The position numbers and the translations under genes are program-made. Below, in pieces: positions 35,448 to 44,435 of a stretch of 64,000 nucleotides of DNA. How positions within the stretch are numbered: position 1 is the first letter of the stretch; each line of letters begins with the position of its first letter. The notes beneath the pieces are model-generated. The model was not told where the DNA came from. It was given only the letters and a program-made list of their open reading frames with translations, and searched no databases. This DNA is from Coprobacillus cateniformis (GTDB lineage Bacteria > Bacillota_I > Bacilli_A > Erysipelotrichales > Coprobacillaceae): NCBI RefSeq assembly GCF_009767585.1, contig NZ_WSNW01000001.1, positions 496,001 through 560,000 of the forward strand, read 5' to 3'.

Positions 35448-36791
35448 ATGAAATATATTGAAAAAGTATTAGATGAAGTGAAAACTAAAAATGCAGATCA
35501 ACCAGAGTTCATTCAAGCTGTTGAAGAAGTTCTTGAAAGCTTAGAACCTGTTATTCTTGCTCATCCTGAGTATGAAGATATGGCTATTCTTGAAAGACTC
35601 GTTGAACCAGAGAGAACTTTAATGTTTAAAGTCCCATGGCAGGATGATAAAGGAAAGGTGCAAGTCAATAGAGGTTACCGTGTACAATTCTCAAGTGCTA
35701 TTGGACCTTATAAAGGCGGATTAAGATTACACCCATCTGTTAACTTAGGTATTATTAAATTCTTGGGGTTTGAACAAATTTTTAAAAACTCATTAACAAC
35801 TTTACCAATTGGTGGTGGTAAAGGTGGTTCTGATTTTGATCCACAAGGAAAATCAGATGCAGAAATTATGCGTTTCTGTCAATCATTTATGACTGAATTA
35901 TATCGTCATATTGGACCTGATGTTGATGTACCAGCTGGGGATATTGGTACTGGTGCTAGAGAAATTGGATATATGTATGGACAGTATAAACGAATCAGAG
36001 GAGCATTTGAAAATGGTGTTCTTACTGGAAAACCAATGCCTTATGGTGGTTCTTTAATTAGACCAGAAGCTACAGGATTTGGTGCTGTATATTATGGTAA
36101 AGAAGTATTAAGTCACTTTGATGACTCTTATGAAGGAAAAACAATTGCCTGTTCAGGTTATGGAAATGTTGCTTGGGGTGTTTGTTTAAAAGCAAGAGAG
36201 TATGGAGCAAAAGTTGTTTCTATTTCAGGTAGAGATGGTTACGTTTATGATCCTGATGGAATTGTAACTGATGAAAAAATTGAGTTCTTGGTTCAAATCA
36301 GAAGTCACAACAACGTCAAACTAAAAGATTATGCAGAGAAATTCGGATGCGAATTTCATGCTGGTGAAAAACCATGGGGATTAAAAGTTGATATGGCTTT
36401 CCCTTGTGCAACTCAAAATGAAATTGGACTTGACGAAGTGAAGCAATTGGTTGCTAATGGAGTCAAATATATTATTGAAGGAGCAAATATGCCAACAACT
36501 CCTGAAGCCATTGCTTATTTCCTTGAAAACAAAGGAATTTTAGGACCTGCAAAAGCAGCAAATGCTGGTGGGGTTGCTGTTTCAGCATTAGAAATGGCAC
36601 AAAACTCAATGAGATATAGTTGGACAAAAGAAGAAGTAGATGCGAAATTACACCAAATCATGATTGATATTCATAATTCTTCTGTTGCGGCAGCTGAAAA
36701 ATATGGTTTAGGATACGATTTAATCAAAGGCGCAAATATTGCTGGTTTTGAAAAAGTTGTTGCTGCCATGATTTCACAAGGTATTTATTAA
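35448..36791 (+). CDS. gdhA: Glutamate dehydrogenase
   Basis: This 447-residue hexameric-type GDH has the glutamate-site segment LPIGGGKGGSDFDP, DVPAGDIGTGAREIGYM, the nucleotide loop SGYGNVAWG and the C-terminal PAKAANAGGVAVSALEM. It interconverts glutamate and 2-oxoglutarate. Length and motifs fit the NADP(H)-using clostridial/E. coli type. AAAGGAGG precedes the ATG. Confidence 0.95.
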   Translation: MKYIEKVLDEVKTKNADQPEFIQAVEEVLESLEPVILAHPEYEDMAILERLVEPERTLMFKVPWQDDKGKVQVNRGYRVQFSSAIGPYKGGLRLHPSVNLGIIKFLGFEQIFKNSLTTLPIGGGKGGSDFDPQGKSDAEIMRFCQSFMTELYRHIGPDVDVPAGDIGTGAREIGYMYGQYKRIRGAFENGVLTGKPMPYGGSLIRPEATGFGAVYYGKEVLSHFDDSYEGKTIACSGYGNVAWGVCLKAREYGAKVVSISGRDGYVYDPDGIVTDEKIEFLVQIRSHNNVKLKDYAEKFGCEFHAGEKPWGLKVDMAFPCATQNEIGLDEVKQLVANGVKYIIEGANMPTTPEAIAYFLENKGILGPAKAANAGGVAVSALEMAQNSMRYSWTKEEVDAKLHQIMIDIHNSSVAAAEKYGLGYDLIKGANIAGFEKVVAAMISQGIY

Positions 36792-36792
36792 A

Positions 36793-36817
36793 GAAGTTCA
36801 CAAAAGTGAACTTTTTT
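36793..36817 (+). terminator. Terminator of gdhA
   Basis: AAGTTCAC-AAAA-GTGAACTT followed by TTTTATTTT right after the stop. Confidence 0.85.
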
Positions 36818-36909
36818 ATTTTGTAAACGAATGACTACAGATATGTTACAATAATGATATAGACAAAGATATGAACATGTTAGATAATAACAATGAAAGG
36901 AGATTTCTA

Positions 36910-36981
36910 TAGAATTTGGAGAAAGATTAAAAATGTTAAGAAAAGAAAAAAATGTATCAATACTTTCATATGTCATATGAG
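36910..36981 (+). pseudogene. Remnant of an Xre-family HTH protein (N-terminus only)
   Basis: Reading from ATA at 36910 gives IEFGERLKMLRKEKNVS, the typical first helix of Xre/Cro-type regulators. It then runs to a stop after five unrelated residues. AAAGGAG sits correctly upstream of where the lost start would be. The rest of the HTH is gone, and two small membrane ORFs follow. Confidence 0.6.
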
Positions 36982-37192
36982 GAATGATTACAAATCAAAC
37001 ATATTCAAAAGAAATCATATCCACCATATATATTCAGTCTCATTTTTAGTACTATCCTTCTTTTTGCCCAATATCACTCAAGACTTTGCAGGCTCTGCTA
37101 TTATTATAACACCAGCTAGATTGTGCTTATTTTCATGCATTATTGGATTATTATTCTCATTCTTTCTCATTTATAGAAATCATCGGAAATAA
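36977..37192 (+). CDS. Small membrane protein
   Basis: This reading frame of about 71 residues (from MRNDYKSNIFKRN) has two membrane helices and a basic end (IYRNHRK). It may be the former C-terminal membrane part of the Xre-type protein whose start survives at 36910. The ribosome site is weak, so expression is uncertain. Confidence 0.4.
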   Translation: MRNDYKSNIFKRNHIHHIYSVSFLVLSFFLPNITQDFAGSAIIITPARLCLFSCIIGLLFSFFLIYRNHRK

Positions 37193-37195
37193 GAT

Positions 37196-37447
37196 ATGAA
37201 AAAACATAAAATCATTTTCTATTCATTATTTTTATTCATGATTATTATTATGACTATTCAATGCATAAGTATATCTACAAGTTTTGGAAGCTTTCCTTGG
37301 TGGGTTGGTATTCTTTTTCCTACTTGTTTTATAAGTCTTCCTCTATTCTTCTATGCACTCTATTTAGCCATTATATATAAATACTACCAAGAATTTATAT
37401 TCATATCAATTTTTATTACAATTCAAATTATCTGTATTTTTGCATAA
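37196..37447 (+). CDS. Small membrane protein
   Basis: This 83-residue protein is almost wholly hydrophobic, with three likely helices, and starts 3 bp after the previous stop. No family is recognised. It probably depends on coupled translation, since no strong ribosome site is visible. Confidence 0.45.
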   Translation: MKKHKIIFYSLFLFMIIIMTIQCISISTSFGSFPWWVGILFPTCFISLPLFFYALYLAIIYKYYQEFIFISIFITIQIICIFA

Positions 37448-37448
37448 A

Positions 37449-37473
37449 GAAAACTCTCATAATGAGAGTTTTT
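37449..37473. terminator. Bidirectional terminator
   Basis: AAACTCTCA-TAA-TGAGAGTTT with T tails on both strands, between the small membrane gene and the convergent PEPCK-like gene. Confidence 0.8.
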
Positions 37474-39227
37474 TATTCTTCAGCAGGAAGTTCTTTTAAT
37501 TCAGTTTCACCTGTTACATATTTTAAAATTTCAATAGCAGCAGCTTTAGGACCTTCATGCTCATTTCCTTTAATTCCAAGTCTAGTACGTAATTGACCAA
37601 CTTTAACACCTTGTTTAAACATTCTTTTAAAATAATCTTGTAAAATAGGCTCAGTTTGATCTCTTCTTTGAACAGGACCGAATGGATTTGCAAAATAACT
37701 TTCTACAATTCCCATTTCTGTTGTTGTTCCTTTTGCCATACGTGCACCAGCTCTAAAGACTTCTAAAGCATCATCAGCATTTTCAAAGAAACTTAATGCT
37801 TCATCTTTATCTTCATAGTTGTTAGCATATAAGAACATATCAACATCATGTTTAGCTACAACATCTTTATAGTCTGTAATAGGAATAACAATACGAGCAT
37901 TCACTTTATCAGGATTCATAAATACAGATCTATCCAATTCCTTAAAGCTATATCCAGCATCTAAATCATCTAAACGAACAAAAGCCCCAATTTCTGTTCC
38001 AGATGTTTTTACTTGTCCTTTTTCATCTAATGAAAGAACTCCCATATCATCATAGATTGTCTTCAAATCAGTAATATATGCAGCCCCATAAACTTTAATC
38101 TGTTCAATAGTTTCACTCTTTCCAGCACCACTATCTCCCATAACAACAATATTCTTTGTTTCTCCATTATGGAGAGTCATTTTCACCATTGCTCCATGAA
38201 TTGGTAATTCTCTATGATTGATTTTTTGGACATTATGCAAAGTTAAAACCATTTTTTTCATATAACCAAAATAATCAAAATCATCATTTGCTGATAATAA
38301 AGCAACAATCATATCATTTGTTTCATCTTGGTAGAATGCCTGATTATCCTTCCCATCCTCATAACCATAGACATAGATCAAATCTGGTTTTCTATTTCTA
38401 TATTCAGATTCATCTGCTAAATCAAATAAATTACACAATGTAACACCTTGTGCCATAAATTTGACATTAAAATAAATAAAACATAATAAATCTCCAACCT
38501 TGGCAGGATAACAGAACCATGAATCTGAATCAAATTTCTTATCTTCTATTGGATTTGTTTTCATCTCAGGAAAAACACCATCTCTTTTATTACGTTTAGA
38601 ATAAGCAATAAATGGTGGATGAATAACCACAGATTCAATAAATGGGATTTCATCTAAATTACGATATTCATATGGTAAAAATGGTCGCATATGTGTCACA
38701 GTTAATCCAGCATTCACCCCTGCTGTAATTTGACGCATAACTTTATCTTTTTTACCAAGTGCTCTTTCGATGGTACGATAGACTTCCAAAACCAATTCTT
38801 CAAATTCATTTTGGGCATCAGCAAATTGAACATTTTGATAACCAGCACGTTTCGTTTCATTAAAAACAACTGCATATCTTTGAAGACGTCTCCAGAATAA
38901 GTAAATATCTTCAACAAGTGCAATGAACATATCATTATCTTTAAAATATTTTTGAGCTTCTGGACGAATACTGCAAACTTCATCAACAGACATAACTAAT
39001 AATAATTTAAAGATTCCTCTTAAGTTTTCTAACAAATCAACATCATCTTCTTGAATACTATGAAGATATACATAAATAGTTGTATCTTTTCTTTTTATAT
39101 TCCTAATATATTTTTCTAAGACTTTTGCAAAAGATTCACTTTCTATCAATTGACAGCGACTTTGACAAAACTCTTCTGAGAAATTTAAAATAGCATTACC
39201 TCTTGTGACATTAAATTTATACGCCAT
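37473..39227 (-). CDS. PEP carboxykinase-related P-loop protein, divergent
   Basis: This is a 584-residue protein. The C-terminal third follows the ATP-type PEP carboxykinase plan: LPIHGAMVKM, P-loop GDSGAGKSE at residues 364-372 (family GLSGTGKTT), KVNARIVIP in the place of ENTRxxYPI, and FRAGARMAKGTTTEMG matching the GYTAKxAGTExG stretch. The first about 340 residues look unlike a normal PEPCK lobe and include a helical segment with many aromatic residues. Whether it carboxylates, phosphorylates or only binds nucleotide is unknown. It is monocistronic. AAGGGTGG precedes the ATG. Confidence 0.6.
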   Translation of the reverse strand: MAYKFNVTRGNAILNFSEEFCQSRCQLIESESFAKVLEKYIRNIKRKDTTIYVYLHSIQEDDVDLLENLRGIFKLLLVMSVDEVCSIRPEAQKYFKDNDMFIALVEDIYLFWRRLQRYAVVFNETKRAGYQNVQFADAQNEFEELVLEVYRTIERALGKKDKVMRQITAGVNAGLTVTHMRPFLPYEYRNLDEIPFIESVVIHPPFIAYSKRNKRDGVFPEMKTNPIEDKKFDSDSWFCYPAKVGDLLCFIYFNVKFMAQGVTLCNLFDLADESEYRNRKPDLIYVYGYEDGKDNQAFYQDETNDMIVALLSANDDFDYFGYMKKMVLTLHNVQKINHRELPIHGAMVKMTLHNGETKNIVVMGDSGAGKSETIEQIKVYGAAYITDLKTIYDDMGVLSLDEKGQVKTSGTEIGAFVRLDDLDAGYSFKELDRSVFMNPDKVNARIVIPITDYKDVVAKHDVDMFLYANNYEDKDEALSFFENADDALEVFRAGARMAKGTTTEMGIVESYFANPFGPVQRRDQTEPILQDYFKRMFKQGVKVGQLRTRLGIKGNEHEGPKAAAIEILKYVTGETELKELPAEE

Positions 39228-39324
39228 AATTCCACCCTTCCTTTAGATATATCAATCTATATCCCTTTTGATTATCATACATTCTATCAAAAAAAGTTCT
39301 CCTTGACTACTAAAAACGTAAAAT

Positions 39325-39819
39325 TTATTCAATGATAGCGTTTTTATTTTTAAAATTTATCTTTTTTTCATTTTTTAATACTATTTTTTCTATAAAATAG
39401 ACAGATACATATACATTTTTATGAGAAATATAAATATCATGACTATTCTTTCTTAAATCTATACTATCATTATTGTATACAATCCTTCCTCGACCATAAT
39501 CAAAATGATAGTCGCTGTCGCTCAATTGATATGTTAAAGTGTGCTTATTTTGATCAATATAGACACGAGCATTCTTATCCATAATCACAACCATATTATA
39601 CATATCATTTAATGATGCATACCATATATCATCTTTTTGAAATGCTTTCAAATCAAAGGTATAGATTTTGTCATTCTGACGATAACTTGCAACATATGTT
39701 TCTATCTTTCCATTATATTCTTCATCATGAACTTTATGCGACATCAAATATATAAACAAGCCAATAATAATGCTGACAATAACTCCGACAGTTATCAAAC
39801 GATCATATCTGATTTTCAT
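39325..39819 (-). CDS. Membrane-anchored protein with copper-amine-oxidase-N-like stalk domain
   Basis: This 164-residue protein has one N-terminal membrane helix (about 8-26, TVGVIVSIIIGLFIYLM). An external beta-rich domain follows with two similar halves (YASLNDMYNMVVIMD, VYVSVYFIEKIV) of the stalk/CuAO-N repeat type. The function is unknown. The start at 39819 follows GGAGGAG and lies downstream of the lepB stop and a hairpin, so it is probably transcribed with spoIIA-lepB through a leaky terminator. Confidence 0.6.
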   Translation of the reverse strand: MKIRYDRLITVGVIVSIIIGLFIYLMSHKVHDEEYNGKIETYVASYRQNDKIYTFDLKAFQKDDIWYASLNDMYNMVVIMDKNARVYIDQNKHTLTYQLSDSDYHFDYGRGRIVYNNDSIDLRKNSHDIYISHKNVYVSVYFIEKIVLKNEKKINFKNKNAIIE

Positions 39820-39840
39820 TTTTTCTCCTCCAAAATAAAA

Positions 39841-39861
39841 AGGTCTTATCAAAAGACCTTA
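39841..39861 (-). terminator. Hairpin over the lepB stop, possible attenuating terminator
   Basis: AAGGTCTT-TTGAT-AAGACCTT followed by TTTATTTT on the minus strand includes the lepB stop. The ribosome site of the next gene follows at once. Confidence 0.65.
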
Positions 39862-40349
39862 AAAAACACACGACCAACAACCTGATCATCAAAATCAATA
39901 TATCCAATCATTCGTGAATCTATACTATTATTACGGTTATCTCCCATAACAAAGACTTTTCCTTCTGGTATATCATAGGCAAAATCTTCATTGCCTACCA
40001 TCGCTTCCTTGATATAGTCTTCATTCAATAATTCTCCATTACGATAAAGTTTATTGTCTTTCATTTCAATATGATCACCTGGTAATCCTATAATTCTTTT
40101 AATAATTTGATCTTCTCCAGGACTCACATGATATGCCACAACAACAATATCATTATAAGAAGGCTGTCCTTTCTTATAAAAGACTTTATCTACAAGAATA
40201 ATATTACCATTATGATAAGTTGGTTCCATTGAAGCACCAACAACACGAGAGATTTGTATAAAATAAAGGACTGCTAAAGTGAATACAACTGTTATAATAA
40301 TCACTTTTATATATTCAAACAAGGATTTCTTGATATCTTCTTTTTCCAT
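39849..40349 (-). CDS. lepB: Signal peptidase I
   Basis: This 166-residue type I signal peptidase has one N-terminal helix (about 14-31). Nucleophile Ser40 is in GASMEPT, general base Lys84 in DQIIKRIIGLPGDH, and the structural MGDNRNNSIDSR box is present. It cleaves signal peptides on the outer face. The start at 40349 follows AAGGTG. It sits 28 bp behind sigF, which may make this copy sporulation-linked. Confidence 0.93.
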   Translation of the reverse strand: MEKEDIKKSLFEYIKVIIITVVFTLAVLYFIQISRVVGASMEPTYHNGNIILVDKVFYKKGQPSYNDIVVVAYHVSPGEDQIIKRIIGLPGDHIEMKDNKLYRNGELLNEDYIKEAMVGNEDFAYDIPEGKVFVMGDNRNNSIDSRMIGYIDFDDQVVGRVFFKVF

Positions 40350-40377
40350 TTCTATCACCTTGATTTATTATATCACA

Positions 40378-41103
40378 TTATCCTCCATCTTTTAAGCGTG
40401 TTCTCAATTTTGTCACAATTTTTTTCTCAAGTCGTGAAACCTGAACTTGTGAAATTCCCAATCTTTGAGCTATAGCTTCCTGATTATAATCTAATTGATA
40501 ACGCATATAGATAATCATTTTCTCTTTCTCATCTAGTTTTTCCATTTCCATTTCCAAGGCAATTTTTTCAAACCACATATGATCACTCTTATCAATTAAT
40601 CTATCTTCCATACTAATTGTTGAACCATCTTTTTCATATATTGGTTCACTTAATGAAGTTGGGTAGTAAGATGAGTCAATAGCTTCAACAACATCATGTA
40701 CATCTACCTCCAAATAACGGGCAACTTCTTCAACAGTAGGTTCTTCATTATTTTCTGCCTGCAATATCTCTTTGGCTTTGGTGACCTTGATATTTAATTC
40801 TTTGAGTGAACGTGAAACTTTGATTGTTCCATCATCACGGAAATATCTTTTGATTTCTCCCATAATAATAGGAACAGCATATGTTGAAAATTGGACATTA
40901 TATGATGGATCAAAATGATTAATAGCTTTCATTAATCCAATGCAACCAATTTGAAACAAATCTTCCTTATCATAATAGCTATTCTTGAATCTATGAACAA
41001 TAGACCATACCAATCCAAGATTATCTTTGACCACCTGTTCTTTAGCTTGTTCATCCCCTGAACGCACCTTTACAAGTAAGTCTAATGTTTTTGAGCTAGC
41101 CAT
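40378..41103 (-). CDS. sigF: RNA polymerase sigma factor, sporulation sigma-F
   Basis: This is a 241-residue sigma-70-type factor. Region 2 is VIVHRFKNSYYDKEDLFQIG-like (DKEDLFQIGCIGLMKA, FSTYAVPIIMGEIKRYFRDDG), and regions 3 and 4 end with NQEAIAQRLGISQVQVSRLEK. Context (spoIIAA, spoIIAB directly upstream) fixes the identity as sigma-F, the first forespore sigma. It overlaps spoIIAB by 8 bp. Confidence 0.95.
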   Translation of the reverse strand: MASSKTLDLLVKVRSGDEQAKEQVVKDNLGLVWSIVHRFKNSYYDKEDLFQIGCIGLMKAINHFDPSYNVQFSTYAVPIIMGEIKRYFRDDGTIKVSRSLKELNIKVTKAKEILQAENNEEPTVEEVARYLEVDVHDVVEAIDSSYYPTSLSEPIYEKDGSTISMEDRLIDKSDHMWFEKIALEMEMEKLDEKEKMIIYMRYQLDYNQEAIAQRLGISQVQVSRLEKKIVTKLRTRLKDGG

Positions 41104-41521
41104 TATCTTTCAGTCTTTTTGTGATGATTAGTTTTGTTCCTATATTGACAACACTTTCTATCTCTAATGAGTCAGCAAGTGTTTCTATGATTGTCATTCC
41201 CATTCCTGCATGTTCTAAGTCTTTTGCGGTTGTATAAAAAGGTGTTTTCACCTGATCTAAGTTTTCAATGCCTTTTCCATAATCCTGTATAATGAGTTTG
41301 ACTTGACGATCTTCTATTTGTACTTTCATAACAACCATACACTCTGGGTTATGATTATAGCCATGAATAATCGCATTGCTGACACCTTCTGCAACAATTG
41401 TCTTAAATTCAATAATCTCGTCGATTGTTGGATTTAAAGGTGTTAAAAAAGCACCTACTGTCGTACGAGCAAAGTTCTCATTATCAAGTGATGCACTAAA
41501 GCTAACTTCCATTTGATTCAT
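41096..41521 (-). CDS. spoIIAB: Anti-sigma-F factor SpoIIAB
   Basis: This 141-residue GHKL-type kinase has N box EGVSNAIIHGYNHNP and G boxes QDYGKGI and AGMGMTII. It binds sigma-F and phosphorylates SpoIIAA to keep it inactive. Its start overlaps the spoIIAA stop by 4 bp. Confidence 0.95.
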   Translation of the reverse strand: MNQMEVSFSASLDNENFARTTVGAFLTPLNPTIDEIIEFKTIVAEGVSNAIIHGYNHNPECMVVMKVQIEDRQVKLIIQDYGKGIENLDQVKTPFYTTAKDLEHAGMGMTIIETLADSLEIESVVNIGTKLIITKRLKDNG

Positions 41522-41859
41522 AGTGTCCCCTCCTTTAAACTTTCAATTGTTTCATAATAAGGCATAATTTGAAATAATCCTGTTAATTCAAATAAACGAT
41601 ATGCTACCTGATTTAAACCTGTTAAAATAAGAGTTCTATGATCAAACTTGAGTTGGTTATAACGACCTAAAACCAAACCAATTCCTGAACTATCAATAAA
41701 AGATGTGCCTTTAAAATCAAAAACGACGTCTTCATTTGTTTCTTCTAGTAGATCACTTAATTGTTGACGATAAACAGGGGCATTAACACAATCTATTTCA
41801 CCTTGAAAATGGACAATAATTAACTGATCTGTAATTTCTATATTCATACTGTTTTCCAC
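41518..41859 (-). CDS. spoIIAA: Anti-sigma-F factor antagonist SpoIIAA
   Basis: This 113-residue STAS-domain protein has its phosphorylatable serine in FIDSSGIGLVLG. Unphosphorylated, it binds SpoIIAB and frees sigma-F. I choose the GTG at 41859 (VENSMNIEITD) because GGAGG lies seven bases upstream. The further upstream start at 41892 lacks a ribosome site. Confidence 0.94.
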   Translation of the reverse strand: MENSMNIEITDQLIIVHFQGEIDCVNAPVYRQQLSDLLEETNEDVVFDFKGTSFIDSSGIGLVLGRYNQLKFDHRTLILTGLNQVAYRLFELTGLFQIMPYYETIESLKEGTL

Positions 41860-41912
41860 ATCAATTCCTCCTTCTTTGCTATCATATACCAATTCAATTT
41901 GAAAGAAAATCG

Positions 41913-41939
41913 ATTCGCTAAAACTAGAACAAAACCTAC
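41913..41939 (-). promoter_or_regulatory. Putative sigma-H promoter of the spoIIA operon
   Basis: On the minus strand GTAGGTTTT (41939-41931), an 11-bp spacer and AGCGAAT (41919-41913) match the sigma-H consensus RNAGGAWWW-N11/12-RNNGAAT with one mismatch. The spoIIA operon is a known sigma-H/Spo0A target in Bacillus and Clostridium. Confidence 0.65.
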
Positions 41940-42120
41940 AAAAGTAGAAAAAATCTGCACTTTTAAATTTTTACATTATTATAGATAAAAAGATCTTGAT
42001 TAACTTAAAGAAATGTATTGATATAAAAATTTGATTAAGATAAAGTTTACAAATGAGGACAAGAAAAGAGAGGAATATAAATAACCATTAAGATAAGATA
42101 ATGTATGAGGAGGAACTTGC

Positions 42121-42984
42121 ATGGAATGGTTAATGAATTTAAATAAAGCCATAGAATATATTGAAAACAATTTGGATAAAGAAATATCTAATGATGAAGC
42201 AGCACGTATTGCCTGTTGTTCAACGTACTATTTTCAACGTATGTTTACCTATGTAACAGGTATTTCATTAGCGGAGTATATTCGTCGTCGCAGGATGTCG
42301 CAAGCGGCTTTTGAATTACAAAGAACAGAACAAAAGGTCATAGATATTGCATTGAAATATGGATATTCTTCCCCTACTTCTTTTAATAGAGCATTTCAAA
42401 ATGTTCATGGTATGACTCCCACTGCTGCTAAAAACATGGGAAGTATATTAAATGCATATCCACCAATCAAATTTTCTGTTGAAGTTACAGGCGGTCATGT
42501 TATGTCATATCACATTGAGAAAAAAGATGCTATGCGTATTGTTGGCATCCGTACTCCATTAGTTGAAGACATGGGAGAAAATCACAAAAATATCCCCAAC
42601 TTTTGGAAAGAAACAAGACAAGGAATGAATTTTCAAAAAATATGTTCTTTATCTACATTAGAACCTCGAGGAATTTTAGGAATCAGTGTTTATCAGAATC
42701 CTGAGAATATTTTTTACTATATTGCTGCAGCAAGTGATAAACCTATTTTAGAAGGAATGTACGAATATGAAATACCAGCAGCAACATGGGTTATCTTTAA
42801 AACTGATGGACATTTTCAAGAGAGTGTACAAAGTGTTTTTCAACGATTTTATAAAGAATGGCTATTATTCTCGGGCTATGAATATGCAGGACTTCCTGAT
42901 ATTGAGGTATATCCCATAGAAGAGGAAAAACCCATAAGTGGTTATTCTGAAGTGTGGATTGCCATAAAAAAGAAGGAGAATTAA
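42121..42984 (+). CDS. AraC family regulator with GyrI-like effector domain
   Basis: This 287-residue regulator has N-terminal AraC double HTH (about 1-105: AARIACCSTYYFQRMFTYVTGIS and VIDIALKYGYSSPTSFNRAF, with RR in the second helix). A GyrI/Rob-type effector-binding domain follows (about 125-287). It is the first gene of a cassette with a second GyrI protein and an ABC exporter, the layout of drug-responsive efflux. GAGGAGG precedes the ATG. Confidence 0.9.
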   Translation: MEWLMNLNKAIEYIENNLDKEISNDEAARIACCSTYYFQRMFTYVTGISLAEYIRRRRMSQAAFELQRTEQKVIDIALKYGYSSPTSFNRAFQNVHGMTPTAAKNMGSILNAYPPIKFSVEVTGGHVMSYHIEKKDAMRIVGIRTPLVEDMGENHKNIPNFWKETRQGMNFQKICSLSTLEPRGILGISVYQNPENIFYYIAAASDKPILEGMYEYEIPAATWVIFKTDGHFQESVQSVFQRFYKEWLLFSGYEYAGLPDIEVYPIEEEKPISGYSEVWIAIKKKEN

Positions 42985-42987
42985 TTT

Positions 42988-43443
42988 ATGAACTATCAAA
43001 TTGTATTAAAAGATATTGAACCAATTCATGTCGCTTATATGAAGTATGTGGGAGTTGTTACTGAAGCCAATAAAGTTTTTCCTCATGTCTTTAAAGCGAT
43101 TATGGGAAAGACAAATGGGGCGCCCTTATTCAACTATCTCTCACTTAATAAAGAAACGAAAATTGGAGAGATGGAACTTTGTGTTCCAACAAACGCAACA
43201 CCTACTGGAAATGGTATAGAAACTAAGCAATTACCACGCATAAAAGCAATCTGCGTTACTCATATCGGTCCCTATGAAACACTTTCACTTGCATATGAAT
43301 GTATTAATGATTTTGCCAAACAAAATAAATTTATCTTAGTTCCACCTTTTCGCGAAGTTTTCATAAAAGGTCCTGGCATGCTCTTAAAAGGGAATCCCAG
43401 CAAATACATTACAGAAATACAATTTCCAATTATGGAGGAATAA
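42988..43443 (+). CDS. GyrI-like small-molecule-binding protein
   Basis: This 151-residue protein is a stand-alone GyrI/AraC effector-binding domain (MKYVGVVTEANKVFPHVF, ICVTHIGPYETLSLAYECI). It starts 4 bp after the regulator and ends 3 bp before the ATPase. Such domains bind hydrophobic drugs; this one may buffer or present the ligand to the regulator, by inference. Confidence 0.88.
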   Translation: MNYQIVLKDIEPIHVAYMKYVGVVTEANKVFPHVFKAIMGKTNGAPLFNYLSLNKETKIGEMELCVPTNATPTGNGIETKQLPRIKAICVTHIGPYETLSLAYECINDFAKQNKFILVPPFREVFIKGPGMLLKGNPSKYITEIQFPIMEE

Positions 43444-43445
43444 AT

Positions 43446-44435
43446 ATGTACGCTATTCAGACACAAAACACCGTTAAAAAATACAAGAATGGTGTACAGG
43501 CATTAAACGGAATTAATATTTCTGTAAAAACAGGTGAAATTTTCTCTCTACTAGGGCAAAATGGAGCAGGAAAATCTACACTTATTAAGATACTCACAAC
43601 TTACTTAAAACCGACTTCTGGTAAAGTGATTATGTTTGATCAAGATATTCACAATCAGACTGATGTTGTACGTTCAACAATTGCATGTGTTGCCCAACAA
43701 ACTTCTATTGATACACATTTATCCTTAGAAGAAAACATGATGTTTCAAAGCCGTCTTTATAAAATTCCTAAAGCTAAAGCAAAAGAAAAGATAGAGGAAT
43801 TAATAAGAGATTTTGAACTAGAACAATATAGAAATTATCCTGTATCATCTTATTCTGGTGGAGTAAAAAGGCGCTTAGATATTGCATTGAACATGATGTC
43901 AAATCCAAAAATCTTATTTTTAGATGAACCAACTGTTGGAATGGATATCCAATCACGAATGAGGATGTGGGATATGTTGTTAAAAATACGTGATCATTTT
44001 GGTACAACAATATTTCTAACAACGCATTATTTAGAAGAAGCAGACCAACTCAGCGATACAATATGCATTATGAAAGATGGGAAAGATGTTATACAGGGAA
44101 CACCTTTACAACTCCGTTCGCTTATTCATCAAGATAGTCTGCAAATACAATTTTTAACTCAAAATGAAGTTCAAGAATGCCTTCCTTTATTCCAACAACT
44201 TTTTGTAGGCAGATCAGTATTTGCAAGAAATAAATCAATAATTGTTAATATACAAAACAGCCATTCTGATATGGAAAAAGCAATGAATTTTCTATTAAAA
44301 AACCACATTCCTTGTCAAAGTATTCAAATCATACAACCAACTTTAGAGGATGTATTCTTACGCTTAACTACAAAAAAAGAACAGGAGGTGAAAAAAGAAA
44401 ATGAATGTCTTGGCAATATTACACAGAAATATTAA
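43446..44435 (+). CDS. ABC-2 type transporter ATP-binding protein
   Basis: This 329-residue ATPase of the daunorubicin-resistance (DrrA) type has Walker A GQNGAGKST, signature YSGGVKRRLDIAL, Walker B ILFLDEPTVGMD and H-loop TTHYLEEAD. A C-terminal DUF4162-like extension is present. It drives the permease that follows, with the coding regions overlapping by 35 bp. Confidence 0.92.
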   Translation: MYAIQTQNTVKKYKNGVQALNGINISVKTGEIFSLLGQNGAGKSTLIKILTTYLKPTSGKVIMFDQDIHNQTDVVRSTIACVAQQTSIDTHLSLEENMMFQSRLYKIPKAKAKEKIEELIRDFELEQYRNYPVSSYSGGVKRRLDIALNMMSNPKILFLDEPTVGMDIQSRMRMWDMLLKIRDHFGTTIFLTTHYLEEADQLSDTICIMKDGKDVIQGTPLQLRSLIHQDSLQIQFLTQNEVQECLPLFQQLFVGRSVFARNKSIIVNIQNSHSDMEKAMNFLLKNHIPCQSIQIIQPTLEDVFLRLTTKKEQEVKKENECLGNITQKY

